This document shows, in pieces, positions 21,401 to 32,534 of a DNA stretch of 64,000 nucleotides (position 1 is the stretch's first letter; every line of letters starts with the position of its first letter). The notes below the pieces were generated by a model that saw only the letters and a program-made list of their open reading frames with translations, was not told the origin of the DNA and searched no databases. The stretch covers positions 110,703,583 through 110,767,582 of the forward strand of contig NC_033797.1 of NCBI RefSeq assembly GCF_001876935.1. Reading direction: 5' to 3'. The position numbers were made by a program, and so were the translations under genes. Source of the DNA: Asparagus officinalis (Eukaryota > Streptophyta > Magnoliopsida > Asparagales > Asparagaceae).

Positions 21401-23506
21401 GTTGGACGAGCTCTCATCCTTCAACTCAAGTCGGTTTGGGGCGAGAATTGCGCTCTAAATTTACTCATGAACGAGTTATTGATCCGGAGGAGGTTCTGTC
21501 TGCTAAGCGTAAAAACTTAGCTTCCAAGCGACATGTTGGACTCCCGACTTCAGAAACGAGACCTACCACTGACATACCTATCGGTGGAGAAGGTAACGTT
21601 TCAACTTTTTATGATCTTTTGACTATTCTATTTATTAATTCCTAGACTTATTCATTCTCGTGTCTTAGGAGGTCGCGAAGAAGGTGAAAAGGAATATGAT
21701 CCTCTTTCTCCCTGCTTTGATGGTTTCGAAAGGTCTGACTTCTCCCAACCAATGGATGAAGTTATGACCAAAGAACCTGCAAGTGTTGGAGCAGGTACAA
21801 ATGTTGAGGTTATTGTAGACTCCAGCGTTGGACCCGATACCGCTAAAAGGGTCGAAGATCCAGGTATATTTGACATCGGTGATAGGTCCTTCATTTGGCG
21901 GGAATTGAATGATTTGGAATTTGTGTCTCCGCTAATCGTTTCTATGCTTCTTACCCTCTTAGAAAAATTGCAAGAAGTGGTCCCAAGGACTGAGGCTGCG
22001 GAACTTGGCACAGCTGCTGAAGGTAAATTTCACTTCTTCTTATTGCGCGTTCTCGGCTTTTCCTCTTTCTGCTTTAACACTTTGATTCTTTGTAGGTGTT
22101 CTAGCATAGGATCTGGGCGATAAGGGAGCTCTCCATGATGCGGCCCTCGGAGAAATGGGTGTACCTTCACCTGATTCGATTCCCGTCTCTTTAGATTCTG
22201 ACGACCGGCTTTTTGAAGACATGTTGTCTGAACAAGCCCAGCGTGAGGCTGTCAAACTGATGAACATGGTTGACTCACCTGCCGGTATGATTTTTATTCC
22301 CGTGTTATAGATTCATTTGTCGGTTTCCATTTAACCATAGGAAAGTTCTAATCGTAGGACCAATCGTTGAGACCGATACTACTACTCCTATTGGAGAGTT
22401 TGATGAATCTGTAGGTCTCGATTTCTTGTTGTTGGTAGGAATTGTCGTCGAGGATGGGTCATCGACTCCCGAGATGCAACTCCCCCCCTCTTTCGGAGAT
22501 ACCAGCTACTGCGGGTGTTGGAACTGTTGGGGGGAACTTAACTGAACAAACTGTAAGACCAACCAAAGAAGTTGGTACTTCGACGGTTGCTACACCCACC
22601 GTGCTCCCTGTGACTCAAGAAATCGGGCGAATGGAACCAGATGTGATTCATTTAGCTGAAGAAAGTTCTGTAGGCGTTGGTAAATTTCACGCCATGTCTT
22701 GACTTAGAATTATTTTATATTTCAGAATATTCATCTCTTCTCCTTCTTTTAGGGTTGTCGTCCTAACTCTGGGACAAGGTTAAGGCATTATTGTCGGATG
22801 ATGATCCGAAAAATCTCATCCTCTGTTTGGAGGTCAGCCACTTTTTCAATTTCGCAGGGTCATTGATTGACAAACTTTTACAGAAAGGGCTGCCTTTCCA
22901 TCAGTTCCAACCTTTTCTCGAGCGCAAAATAGCCTCGGTGAGGGACGTCGGCTCGTCGAGAATCGCAGATGCTTTAACCGATGACCTGAAGCGGTTAGAG
23001 CACAAATTTCAAAAGCTGCAAGAGCTCCGATCCGTTGGTGCTCCTGGTTATGTTGCTACCCAGATAGAGACCCTTCTACAATCCCGACGTGAGGTTCGAG
23101 CATCTGCCGAGCTCGGGATCCAGGCACAAAGAAAAAGGGTCGACCAAGTAAAGGAGGTTCTCTCTGAGAGATTGGCCCATGTACACGAGCTTGATTCTTC
23201 CATAACTTCTACCGACGCAGAGATAGCAGAGCTTAAGTGAAAGTTTGCAGAGGCGGAAGAGAAAGAGCGAATGGCTATTTTGGAGGTGACCAGGGCCGGG
23301 GAAGAGCATGACAAGCTTGTGATATCTAGCAAGGTGATGCTCTCAGAAGAGAGGTTAGCCAAAATGGAGGAGAAAGCTGCCAGAATTTTATCTATCTCTG
23401 AAGAGTCTTTCAAGGCAGAACTGCAATGTGAGCTTGAGCGGACCTATGTCGAAGAATTATCCAAATTAGAGCAACAAATCCTTAGTCATAAGCTTGATGT
23501 AGAGTG
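18461..23506 (+). pseudogene. Antisense gene of element A: plant mobile domain protein with coiled-coil tail
   Basis: Opposite in direction to gag-pol. The start is MSPKRSRVPRSRS, a basic N-terminus. The plant mobile domain spans about 19099-20940: SLYEAVRATTYGLSISVPHF, then after a frameshift at about 19735 GELRVVLHEMHKVSGLPMG, then MTLLAGYLALWLKK and LYPTILLAHRKKLSLLPVM, then IEPYLPCRFVQQLGYDQ. Several short exons with GT...AG borders follow (about 20960-22700), and a coiled-coil exon at 22791-23506 ends the gene. Such domains are known as extra antisense genes in some Tat elements and in host genes of the MAIN/MAIL type; their role in transposons is not established. Stops at about 19870, 19932 and 20942 look like C-to-T or G-to-A changes of W, R and Q codons. 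Confidence 0.75.
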
Positions 23507-23639
23507 ACCGCGATTTGTTGTATCTGAATGCTTGATTTTGTTAATGTAAATATATTTTTGTTCAGTATACTTTCATTCTTATTATGACTTTTCCATTCTT
23601 CTTAGAATAATCAACAGTAATACTTATATGATTCTTGGC

Positions 23640-24570
23640 AAATTCTCAGCCTTTTATGGGTTTGATGAGCCTTTACCGACTACCATTGGGTCAGGCTAGC
23701 ATGCGAATTATCTAAGTCCGTTTCATATGTAGCGTTGTGCTAACGGAATGAACTCCCTTAGACTTAGCGCTATAATATTGAATACGTAGACTTGGTCATT
23801 TTTTATGGGAACGGACCACCTGGCAACACGTGTTAAGTACTGACTTATCCCTTCTTAGGCTTCGAGATAGAATTCCCCAAACTTCAATTCTGGTATCTTT
23901 TTTAATCGGTGAAAGACTAAACTGACAACGTGTGTTAGACGATGACTTATCCCTACTTAGGATTCGGGATAAAATTTCCCGCGCGTATAAGGCATGGATT
24001 ATGGTGTTATTAATAACAACCTGCCACAATATAGAATATGTGAGCTTTTGTCCTTTTTACGGTAAAAGACTAACCGGCAACGCGTGTTAGGCGCTGACTT
24101 ATCCCTACTTATGATTCGAGATAAAATTCCCTGTGTGTGTAAGGTACGGATTACAGTGTTATTAATAACAACATGCCACAATGTAGAATATGTGGGCTTT
24201 TGTCCTTTTTACGACAAAAGACTGACCGGCAACACGTGTTAGGCGCTGACTTATCCCTACTTAGAATTCGGAATAAAATTCCCTGCACGTGTAAGGCACG
24301 CATTATAGTGTTATTAATAACAACGTGCCACAATGTAGAATATGTGGGCTTTTGTTCTTTTTACAGCAAAAGACTGACTGGCAACGCGTGTTAGGCGCTG
24401 ACTTATCCCTACTTAGGATTCGGTATAAAATTCCTCAGACTTGTATTCTGGTGTCTTTTTCAATCGGTGAAAGACTAAACCGGCAACGCGTGTTAGGCGC
24501 TGACTTATCCCTACTTAAGATTCGGGATAAAATTTTCCATGCGTGTAAGGCACAGATTATTAGTGTTGAA
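23640..24570. repeat. Tandem repeats in A's 3' region, 152-bp and shorter units
   Basis: A core beginning CGGCAAC(A/G)CGTGTTAGGCG and continuing GACTTATCCCTACTTAGG recurs near 23815, 23915, 24070, 24222, 24374 and 24478. Full units of 152 bp alternate with shorter units of about 100 bp that lack the TTATTAATAACAAC part. The same repeats occur in element B (39450-40310). Hypervariable tandem repeats at this place are a known trait of Ogre/Tat elements. Confidence 0.85.
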
Positions 24571-25681
24571 ATATGGTGTCTTCTCTTAGGGCAAAGATGA
24601 ACCCGACACTGGAGAGGAGAATTTTATATTCTATCTCCAAACCTTCTCTTGGGGCAGAAGTGAACCTAAAACAGGGGAGGAAGAATTTTATATTCTATCT
24701 CCGATTGCAAAAGAAACTCAAAGTGAGATTTTTATTTTGAGAATCTGTGAGATGAAACTAAGAATGGGATCTCCACTCCGAGAATCGAAAAAATCAGAGA
24801 ACCCTAACTTTTATAGGATTGGTTACCTGACTTAAAGATGAGTTTCCGACTTCAGCCCTAACTTTTATAGGATTGACTGAAGGGGAAAGGGATGAGAGTT
24901 TTTTCATTTATCGAAAAGAAATCCCGGCTTGGGCCACAACCGTTCGATGGTTTTGACCAAGAGGAGGTATTGAGACGACCCTAACTTTTATAGGTTTGGT
25001 CGTTCAACTGGGGTGGAGGTCTTTCGTTTATCGAAAGGAAAGAATCCAACTTAAAAGTTGGCCTCTCGTTCATTGAAGGAATCGAGAGGGAAATTTAGCT
25101 TTGATTGTGGTCCTAACTATAGGAAGGTTTGACCAAATGAGGAATTTGAGATGACCCTAACTTTTATAGGTTTGGTCACTCAATTTGTGGACCTCTCGTT
25201 CATTGAAGGAATCGAGGGGGGGTTTTGGTTGTCGTTGTGGTCCTAACTATAGGAAGGTTTGACCAAATGAACAGTGAGAGTAGGAGTACAAATTACAGTG
25301 GGAGTGTTGATTCGTACACATCACTCGAAGGGAGTTCTCGGTGTTAAGTGACAAATACTTAACACGAAGGGGTTGACAATTATCAATGATCAGGAGATTA
25401 AAATTTTGAGCACTATATCTGGACTCTAACTATGAGAGTGTTGAGCGCACAGACGTAGCGAGAGTTTGAGTGGAGTAAACCAGGGAGAATTTTAGCGGAC
25501 CCACCGTTAATTAATTTGATTAGTGAGGGATTTTGTGGTGGAAGAGTGTAAATCGACAACAACGGTGGGAGTTTCGTGAGGGAATATTATAGCCAATCTA
25601 GCTAATCTTGGGTTATCCTTAAGAACACCCTGTACAGTATTCTCCAGGAACTTTCCATTTTAGCGAGTTATCCTGAGCGTA
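24571..25681. other. A 3' untranslated region with interspersed short motifs
   Basis: No gene. The motif CCTAACT(A/TTTT)ATAGG followed by AGGTTTGACC or a variant recurs about every 100-150 bp between 24790 and 25270, together with GGACCTCTCGTTCATTG and GAATCGAGAGGGG. Element B has the same motifs, denser and better conserved, at 40470-40840. Their function is unknown. Confidence 0.6.
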
Positions 25682-26235
25682 CTAAGGATAGTACTTTTTT
25701 AGGAATTTCCCATTTATTAGCATCATGATCTTGTCACCGTCTTGGGTGACTAGACGGTATGCACCATTAGAGTAGACTGTCTCTATCGTAAATGGTCCTT
25801 CCCATTTAGGTTGAAACTTGCCTTTTTCTTGGAGTTAAGTATCATTGGCCTCCGGACGGCCAGGACCAAATCTCCTTCCTTGAATCTTCTTTGCTTAATC
25901 TTTTTATCAAAAGCACGAGAAATTCTGGCTCGGTAAAATTCGATCTGCTGCTGAGCTTCCAAGCACCTCTCGTCTAACATCTCGAGTTCTTCGAGACGTT
26001 TGTTATGTTATTCCTCTATCGTCATCCCTATTGCGAGAGCGATACGAAGGGAGGGAATTTGAATTTCCAAGGGAAGAATTGTCTCGCATCCATATATTAG
26101 TGAGTACAGAGTCGCCCTAGTAGGCATGCGGATTGTAGTACGATAGGCACAAAGGGCTTCGCCAAGTTTATCATCCCAGTCTCGCTTGTTGGTTCTCACA
26201 ACCTTTGACAAAATCTTTATGATTGTCTTGTTAAA
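25682..26235 (-). pseudogene. Element A integrase, C-terminal part
   Basis: This continues the integrase after the break caused by element C. The pieces 26008-26211 (WDDKLGEALCAYRTTIR, a conserved integrase segment) and 25783-25980 (KKIKQRRFKEGDLVLAVRRP, the C-terminal basic and GDLVL motif) are read on the minus strand, then GAYRLVTQDGDKIMMLINGK near 25710-25760. The pol frame ends with a TAG at 25682-25684. Small frameshifts near 26005 and 25835 break the frame. Confidence 0.85.
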
Positions 26236-26987
26236 TGATACGGGTGTATCTTCTCTTCAGGAGCTTAGCGATCCTCATGGGAGCTTAAGGATAGATGATT
26301 CTCATGATAGTATGAGAATAGGGGTGTAAAACAGTACAGTGGAATGCAAGTGGAAGCATGTAACGAGATAATGAGCAGCAGATTCGAAGAATCTAGTTTT
26401 CATCTAGTGAGTCGACTCATACATGAACATGAGTCGACTCATCAGGTTGAGTCGACTCATGACTATCATGAGTCGACTCACGAAACCCAGCTGTTTTATC
26501 AAAAGTTTCAGCTCGGTCGACTCATCAATTTATGAGTCGACCCATGTGTCATGAGTCGACTCATCTCAGTCATGAGTCGACTCTTCGACGGTTTTCTGGT
26601 TTGGTTGGGTTCCTGTTCACACGAATTCCTGTTGGTTTTGGGTCTGGTTATTTACCAGATTGCCATCCATGTTTGTACACCTATATAAAGATTGTTTTAG
26701 TGTTTCTAAGGAATCAGAGATCATCTTAGAGAGTTTGATCTTAGAGAAGAGATCTTAGATCAGAGAGAAATTCTAATCATTGTATTAGGGTTTAGAGAGG
26801 ATTGAGAGGTTGTTCTCGATTCTAGTGAGATTGTGAGGGAGAGATTTGTAATAATTGATTCTTCATAATCTAGAGAAGGTATTTTCCTTCGTCATACTGA
26901 ATTGTTCTTGTGTTTTAGTTGTCTTCTTCTCAACCCACCTTTTGGTAATTCCGCGACCAAAGGGTGCTCGCACGGCGACTCGTATCA
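26236..26987 (+). repeat. Element C 5' LTR
   Basis: 752 bp. The TATA box TATATAAA is at about 26683-26689. An array of eight GAGTCGACTC-type palindromes ends about 95 bp upstream of it. Confidence 0.93.
26404..26590. repeat. GAGTCGACTCA palindrome array in C's 5' LTR
   Basis: Eight units of (T)GAGTCGACTCA or close variants at about 26404, 26432, 26450, 26468, 26516, 26542, 26560 and 26573. Each is self-complementary around a GTCGAC centre. Spacers are 7-37 bp and differ. The 3' LTR has the same array at 29161-29345. Confidence 0.92.
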
Positions 26988-26990
26988 AGT

Positions 26991-27002
26991 TGGTATCAGA
27001 GC
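26991..27002 (+). other. Element C primer-binding site (initiator Met tRNA)
   Basis: TGGTATCAGAGC three bases inside the 5' LTR; an exact match to the standard plant initiator Met tRNA complement. Confidence 0.92.
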
Positions 27003-27033
27003 GATCAGATCTTGTGAAGAGGGCATCATGTGT

Positions 27034-28614
27034 ATGGTCCTGACTCGATCACAATACAAGAAGCTAGGCGAGATCCTTATTTCATTGGAAGGAGTCCAGG
27101 TTTTAAGGAAGAAGATGATGACTGAAGGAGACAATTCAGCGAGGATTGATGCATTGGAAAAGCAGATCGAGACGTTAGGGTTAACTCTCACACAAGTCGT
27201 CAGTCTTATCCATGGAGGTGACAAACAAGGGGAATCTTCTTCAAGGTCCAAGAAGAAAATTGTGGAGTCCGATGTGGAGAGAGTAGATTCAGATTCCGAC
27301 GAGGAGGAGGAGACTGTTAAGGCTGTGTTGCATCAAGAGGGTAAGAATCCTTACCAGAATCTAAAGATTGATTTCAGAGTAGAGATTCTTGTTTATGATG
27401 GGAGTGTTGACGTCAAGAGGCTTGATGACTGGATCTAGTGGATAGAGACGTATTTTACTCTTTATGTCTATTCGTCAAAAGAGAAGATTGTGTTCGTGAC
27501 TTTGAAGCTTTTAGAGACGTATTTTACTCTTTATGTCTATTCGTCAAAAGAGAAGATTGTGTTCGTGACTTTGAAGCTTTTAGGGCACGCGTTGACGTGG
27601 TGAAAATCCTACTGCAAGCAGGAGAAGAAGTTCGTGACTTTGAAGCTTTTAGGGCACGCGTTGACGTGGTGAAAATCCTACTGCAAGCAGGAGAAGAAGG
27701 CAGTGTCATGGAACAAGTTCAAGGAGTTACTGAGGAAGTAGTTCTACCCGGTGGGATTCCTAAAAGAGCGTTGGTACAAGTGGTACGGCTTGCGCCAAAG
27801 GGTCAATCAAACCATTCAAGAATACACCATGGAGTTCCAGCAGCAGGAGATAGTCCTCAACATTGCGACAGAGGAATATTCTATGTTTATGAAGTATATG
27901 GCAGGATTAAGCGATTATATCCGAAAGGAGATGAAGTTATTCACGGTGGAATCAATTGCAGAGGCGAGCGTGAAGGCTATTGCTCTCGAGGGCAAGCAAA
28001 AGAAGGGCAACGATGCTAAGGTAGACTCCAAATAGACGGGAGGCGAGTCTAGTGGTTCTCAATCTAAGGAGGAGAAGAAGAAGGGTGATCCAAGGAAGGA
28101 AGGACTGATTTGTAGTCACTACGAGAAGACAGGGCACACAGCTGATCGGTACTGGGAGAAGTATCCTCATCTCAAGCCAAGAGGGTTGAAGAAGAAGGAG
28201 GAGAAAAAGGCATACATGATAGCTCAAGGTCCGAAAGAAGTCCCGGGGATGACAGAGCCCAACAACAGTCTCAACCTTATGGCAGGGAAGCAGACCACGA
28301 AAGAGGACGACGACCCGAGAGAGCAACTCTTTATTCTTAAGTTGCAAGTGAAGACTAGTTTGGTTGATGCCATTATTGATTCGGGTAGTGAGAAGAATTT
28401 AATATCCGAGGCATTGGTTCAGAAGCTGGGTCTGAAGACGGTCAAGCATCCGAAGCCCTATCCATTGGGGTGGATTCAGAAGGAGGAGAAACTGAGTGTA
28501 GTTGATCAATGCACTGTCAGATTTACGCTCCACGAGTCATATATTGATGAGGTCACGTGCGACGTTGTTCCATTGGATGTTTGTCAGATTATACTGGGCA
28601 ATCCGTACTTATAG
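27034..28614 (+). pseudogene. gag: Element C gag-protease, interrupted
   Basis: Begins MVLTRSQYKKLGEIL, the same start as in element D (49625). A coiled-coil and acidic N-terminal part is followed by a capsid domain with KWYGLRQRVNQTIQEYTMEF, then a knuckle whose second and fourth cysteines are now tyrosines (CSHYEKTGHTADRY against CNHCEKTGHIVDRC in D). The protease has the active site IIDSGSEKNLIS and ends LDVCQIILGNPYL, with a stop at 28612. A TAG at 27436 and two exact 69-bp tandem duplications (27445-27699) disrupt the capsid part. There is no RT, RNase H or integrase. Confidence 0.85.
27445..27699. repeat. Two consecutive exact 69-bp tandem duplications in C gag
   Basis: The 69-bp unit starting at 27445 is repeated exactly at 27514. 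A second, partly overlapping 69-bp unit starting at 27562 is repeated exactly at 27631. Element D has this region once. Exactness and equal length point to very recent slippage or to unmerged overlaps in the assembly. Confidence 0.85.
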
Positions 28615-28974
28615 GATAGATATGCGATCTACGAGAGGCGGGCTCAGAAGTACACCTTCACTAAGGATGGTGAAAAGTTCATATTTCGTTCGGCATCTCT
28701 TCCGAGGGAGACAAGCTTGGGGACGGTGATGCGAGCGAAGAGACTAGTGAATGCAAGCAAGAAGTTTATCTCGCTGTGCATTAGACTTCTAGAAAAGCCA
28801 TCGATAAAGAATTACAACTTGCGGCGAAAGGTGATTACGACGAGATGCGGGATGGCTGAGATGTTTCTGATCGGACGTCGAGACCAGGTTCCTAGCAGGG
28901 CCAGATGGTGCAGAAAAAGATGGAGGAGCTCGAGAGTTTCCTTAGCAAAAGTTCTAAATTGAACGGGACTTTCC

Positions 28975-28989
28975 TAAAGAGGGGACCCA
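28975..28989 (+). other. Element C polypurine tract
   Basis: AAAGAGGGGACCCA directly upstream of the 3' LTR. D has AAAGGGGGGACACA at the same place. Confidence 0.85.
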
Positions 28990-29770
28990 TGATACGGGTG
29001 TATCTTCTCTTCGGGAGCTTAGCGATCCTTATGGGAGCTTGAGGATAGATGATTCTCATGATAGCATGAGAATAGGGGTGTAAAACATTACAGTGGAACG
29101 TAGGTGGAAGCGTGGAACGAGACGACGAGCAGCAAATTCGAAGAATCCAATTTTCAGCTCGTGAGTCGACTCATACATGAACATGAGTCGACTCATCAGG
29201 TTGAGTCGACTCATGACTGTCATGAGTCGACTCACGAAACCCAGCTATTTTGTCAAAAGTTTCTGCTCGGTCGACTCGTCAGTTTATGAGTCGACCCATG
29301 TGTCATGAGTCGACTCATCTCAGTCATGAGTCGACTCATCGACGGTTTCCTGGTTTGGTTGGGTTTCTGTTCACACGAATTCCTGTTGGTTTTGGGTCTG
29401 GTTATTTACAAGATTGCCATTCACGTTTGTACACCTATATAAAGGATTGTTTTAGGATTTCTAAGGAATCAGAGATCATCTTAGAGAGTTTGATCTTAGA
29501 GAAGAGATCTTAGATTAGAGAGCTTAGAGAAGAGATCTTAGATCAGAGAGAAATTCTAATCATTGTATTAGGGTTTAGAGAGGATTGAGAGGTTGTTCTC
29601 GATTCTAGTGAGATTGTGAGGGAGAGATTTGTAATAATTGATTCTTCATAATCTAGAGAAGGTATTTTCCTTCGCCATACTGAATTGTTCTTGTGTTTTA
29701 GTTATCTTCTTCTCAACCCACCTTTTGGTAATTCCGTGACCAAAGAGTGCTCGCACGGTGACTCGTATCA
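28990..29770 (+). repeat. Element C 3' LTR
   Basis: 781 bp, homologous to 26236-26987. The 29-bp excess is mostly a duplicated CTTAGAGAAGAGATCTTAGA segment near 29490-29545. A palindrome array lies at 29161-29345. Confidence 0.93.
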
Positions 29771-29775
29771 TTAAA

Positions 29776-30323
29776 TGCCTCAGCCAATCCATTTGCCATG
29801 GGATTGTATGCCGTCGATGAGACATCTTCAATTCTGAAATTCCCACAAAATTTGATGAAGGCATTGCTTACAAACTGAGGACCGTTGTCGTGTACGATTC
29901 GTCTCGGAACTCTATATCGATAGATGATATGATGTTTGATGAATCTGACAACGTTGCTAGTCTTTACTTCTTTTAGTGGAACTGCTTTAGCCCACTTTGA
30001 AAAATAATCGGTGATTGCAAAATAAAACGGTCACCTTTTACTGACGGGGGGAAGATAGGACCGACGATATCCATTCCCCATGTCTCGAATGGCCATGAAG
30101 TGGCTGATGGGTGTAGGTGTTCCGGGGGTTGATGCATGTAATTTACATGTATTTGGCACGTGTGGCACCATCGGGCGTAGTCAATCGCATCCTTGATCAT
30201 GGTTGGCCAATAATACCCCATTCTTCTGAGACAATCGTAGAGCTTGGGACCGGGTTGATGTGCACCAAAAGTTCCATCATGAGCTTCTTTGATAGCTTCT
30301 TCCGCTTCTTTTGTTGAGAGGCA
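29776..30323 (-). pseudogene. Element A integrase, zinc-binding and catalytic core part
   Basis: The minus-strand frame 29973-30221 carries YYWPTMIKDAIDYARWCHTC, the end of the HHCC zinc-binding domain, and GMDIVGPI with the first catalytic Asp. Further left, VPRRIVHDNGPQFVSN (about 29875-29920) has the second Asp, and NPMANGLAEAF (about 29780-29820) the Glu of the D,D,E triad. Frameshifts separate these pieces. The gene is cut by element C after the Glu and resumes at 26235. Confidence 0.9.
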
Positions 30324-31004
30324 TCAAAGCAGTAATCCGTCGTATGCATGTCGATACAATGTTCGGGTTGTTGAGTTGTAATAGAATCTCGGTGCCCTTC
30401 GTCGCACCGATTCTCTTTCTTTTACATCTTGCGGTAAAATTCCATGCACGACGTAGTCGATAATAGGGAATCGCCAATCTCGAGGTTCGAGTTCAATATT
30501 GGCCGTGTGCGCCTCTTTGATTTCCAAAGCGCATTCCGGCATAAAAAGTTGATGAGTTTTGATGGTAACCCATTGTTCTGTATCGGGAGGTTGCGCCAAA
30601 GATACTGTTAATGCTGCCAATGCATCTGCATACGCGTTTTGGAGGCGTGGAATGTATTCAATGAAGAATTCCTCAAACGAACCTGCCATCTCGATGGACA
30701 CCTTGTGGTACGGTATCAAGTCTTGATTTCTGACTTCATACTCTCCTCGAATTTGATTGACTATCAATTAAGAATCACCAAAAGCTTCAAGATATTCGAC
30801 CCCCGGCTCTTTAGCAAAGCTAAGTCCAATAAGTAGCGCGTTGTATTCGGCTATGTTGTTGGAGCATTTTCCTATTAATGAGTAGGCTCGGGGTATCACG
30901 TGCTTGTCCAGGGAGACTAGGATGACTCCGACTCCTGCGGAGATCTTAGAATTACCGGGAGCACTAGCCGTGTTGGTTGCTCGGGAAGCACCGTCGAAGT
31001 ACAA
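30324..31004 (-). pseudogene. Element A second RNase H (archaeal type) and integrase N-terminus
   Basis: All four active-site segments of an aRNH domain are visible: YFDGAS, AEYNALLIGL, GDS with the following QLIV, and ADALAAL. One stop (TAA for a Gln codon, about 30766) splits GDS from LIVNQI. Further on, QPPDTEQW and RAPRFYYNSTTRTLYRHAYD lead into the integrase. A second RNase H after the normal one is diagnostic of Tat-lineage Ty3/gypsy elements. Confidence 0.9.
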
Positions 31005-31226
31005 TTGTCAAATGTGTTGATAAGAAGTAACATTGACCTCATGGGTTTCGTCTGGCAAATCTTCATACAATTCAGTTGCAACAGTTGTAGGGTTAGCTGC
31101 CAAGAGATCGCAAATTGCTTATCCTTTGACTGACTTCTGTTGTTTGAAGTGCAAATCGTACTGGGACAGGAGTAGGGCCCATTTTGCTAATCTCCAATTC
31201 ATAGAGGCCGGTTGCGTTATGAATAC
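31005..31226 (-). pseudogene. Element A RNase H connecting region
   Basis: Lies between the degenerate gypsy RNase H and the aRNH. It has no long frame on the coding strand. Fragments such as W-A-L-L-L-S-Q-Y-D-L-H-F (about 31145-31180) fit the usual ARWALLLSEYDI segment of Tat pol. It appears decayed. Confidence 0.5.
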
Positions 31227-32534
31227 CTAAACTGGGTTAATATTTAAAATGACATAGATTGTCTGTCCAACGAGATAGTGTCGCATCTTTTGGATGGCGA
31301 ACACTAAAGCGAGGCATTCCTTCTCGATCATTGGATATCGAGACTCAGCACCTACTAAAGTTCGGCTTAAGTAATAGACGGCCTGTTTGTGACCGTTGTC
31401 ATCATCTTGTGCAAGCAAAGCACTTAATGAGTGGTTCATCGCCTTAATATAAATCAAGAACGGTTTACCTGATTTTGGTGCTACGAGAATAGGAGGATTC
31501 GCCAGATATGCTTTGATATCCATGAATGCCTTTTGACAAGCGTCGTCCCAAATGAACGACACACCCTTCTTGGTGAGTTTGGAAAACGGTTGGCATTTCC
31601 CGGATAGATTCGAGATGAAACGACGAATATAGGCTAGCCGCCCTTGCAATCCTCTGAGTTCTTTAAGGTTCCTCGGGGGTTGCAATTCGTTTATTGCTTT
31701 CACTTTGTCGGGATCAATGCGGATACCCTTCGTGGTGACGACGAATCCCAGAAACTTACCGCTGGACATTCCGATGAAAGACTTAGTGGGGTTCATCTTT
31801 AACTGATGAGTCCGCATGAGATCGAACATTGTCCTCAAATCTCTGATATGGACGTTTTTATTATGACTCTTCACGACTAGGTCGTCAACATAGCATTCGA
31901 CGTTTTTTCAGAGGTGTTCTTGGAAAATCTTTGACATTGCTCGTTGATAGGTTGCGCCTGTGTTTTTTAATCCGAAAAGCATAACTGTGTAGCAGAAGAC
32001 CCCGAGAGGAGTTCTGAATGTGATGTGTTTTTCATCATCCGGGTACATCTTTATTTGATTGTAACCCAAAAATCCATCCATAAAGGACATTCTCTCAAAT
32101 CCGCACGTGTTATCGATAACAACATCCATGATTGGAAGAGGAAAATTGTCCTTTGGGTAAGCAGTGTTCAAGTCTCTGAAATCGATACAGATCCTGATTT
32201 TCCCGTTCTTCTTAAGGACCGGTACGATATGTGCCAGCCAATCGGGATGGTGTTCCTCTCTGATAAAACCAGAGTCAATCAATTTCTTAACTTTTACCTT
32301 AATTACCTCCATAATCTGTGGACGAAACCGTCTATGCGCCTATTTGATGGGTTTGGCATCTGATTTGATGTTGAGGCGGTGCATTGCTACGTTTGGGTCA
32401 AGTCCAGGCATATCCTCATAACTCCAAGCGAAGACGTCTATATATTCCCTAATGAGGGCAATCAACTCCTCTTTCTTGTCTGGTAGAAGACTATCACTGA
32501 CGAATATGGGTTTCAGATTCTCTTCATCTCCCAT
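31227..32534 (-). pseudogene. Element A reverse transcriptase and first RNase H
   Basis: The frame 32340-32534 ends the connecting region (IDVFAWSYEDMPGLDP). The RT palm is in 31908-32312: IRICIDFRDLNTAYPKDNFP, SFMDGFLGYNQIKM (first Asp) and FGLKNTGATYQRAM. A stop TGA at 31908-31910 separates it from YVDD at 31881-31892. The thumb and degenerate RNase H follow in 31227-31874, with FLGFVVTTKGIRIDPDK, AFMDIKAYL and EKECLALVFAIQKMRHYL. The RNase H lacks its usual first Asp, as is common in Tat elements. The product would copy element RNA into DNA, but this copy is interrupted. Confidence 0.92.

Larger units (their letters stand above)
26236..29770 (+). mobile_element. Element C: gag-protease-only Ty3/gypsy-type element (TR-GAG-like)
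   Basis: TSD TTAAA at 26231-26235 and 29771-29775. LTRs are 26236-26987 and 28990-29770, with ends TGATACGGG...CTCGTATCA. The PBS for initiator Met tRNA (TGGTATCAGAGC) is at 26991-27002 and the PPT AAAGAGGGGACCCA precedes the 3' LTR. The internal 2 kb encodes only gag and protease. It interrupts the integrase gene of A. Element D is a second copy of the family. Confidence 0.93.

Noticed and set aside
26404..26590. CRISPR-like look: short palindromic repeats with unlike spacers
   Set aside because: Spacers are irregular in length, no cas genes are present, and the array is duplicated in both LTRs of a plant retroelement.
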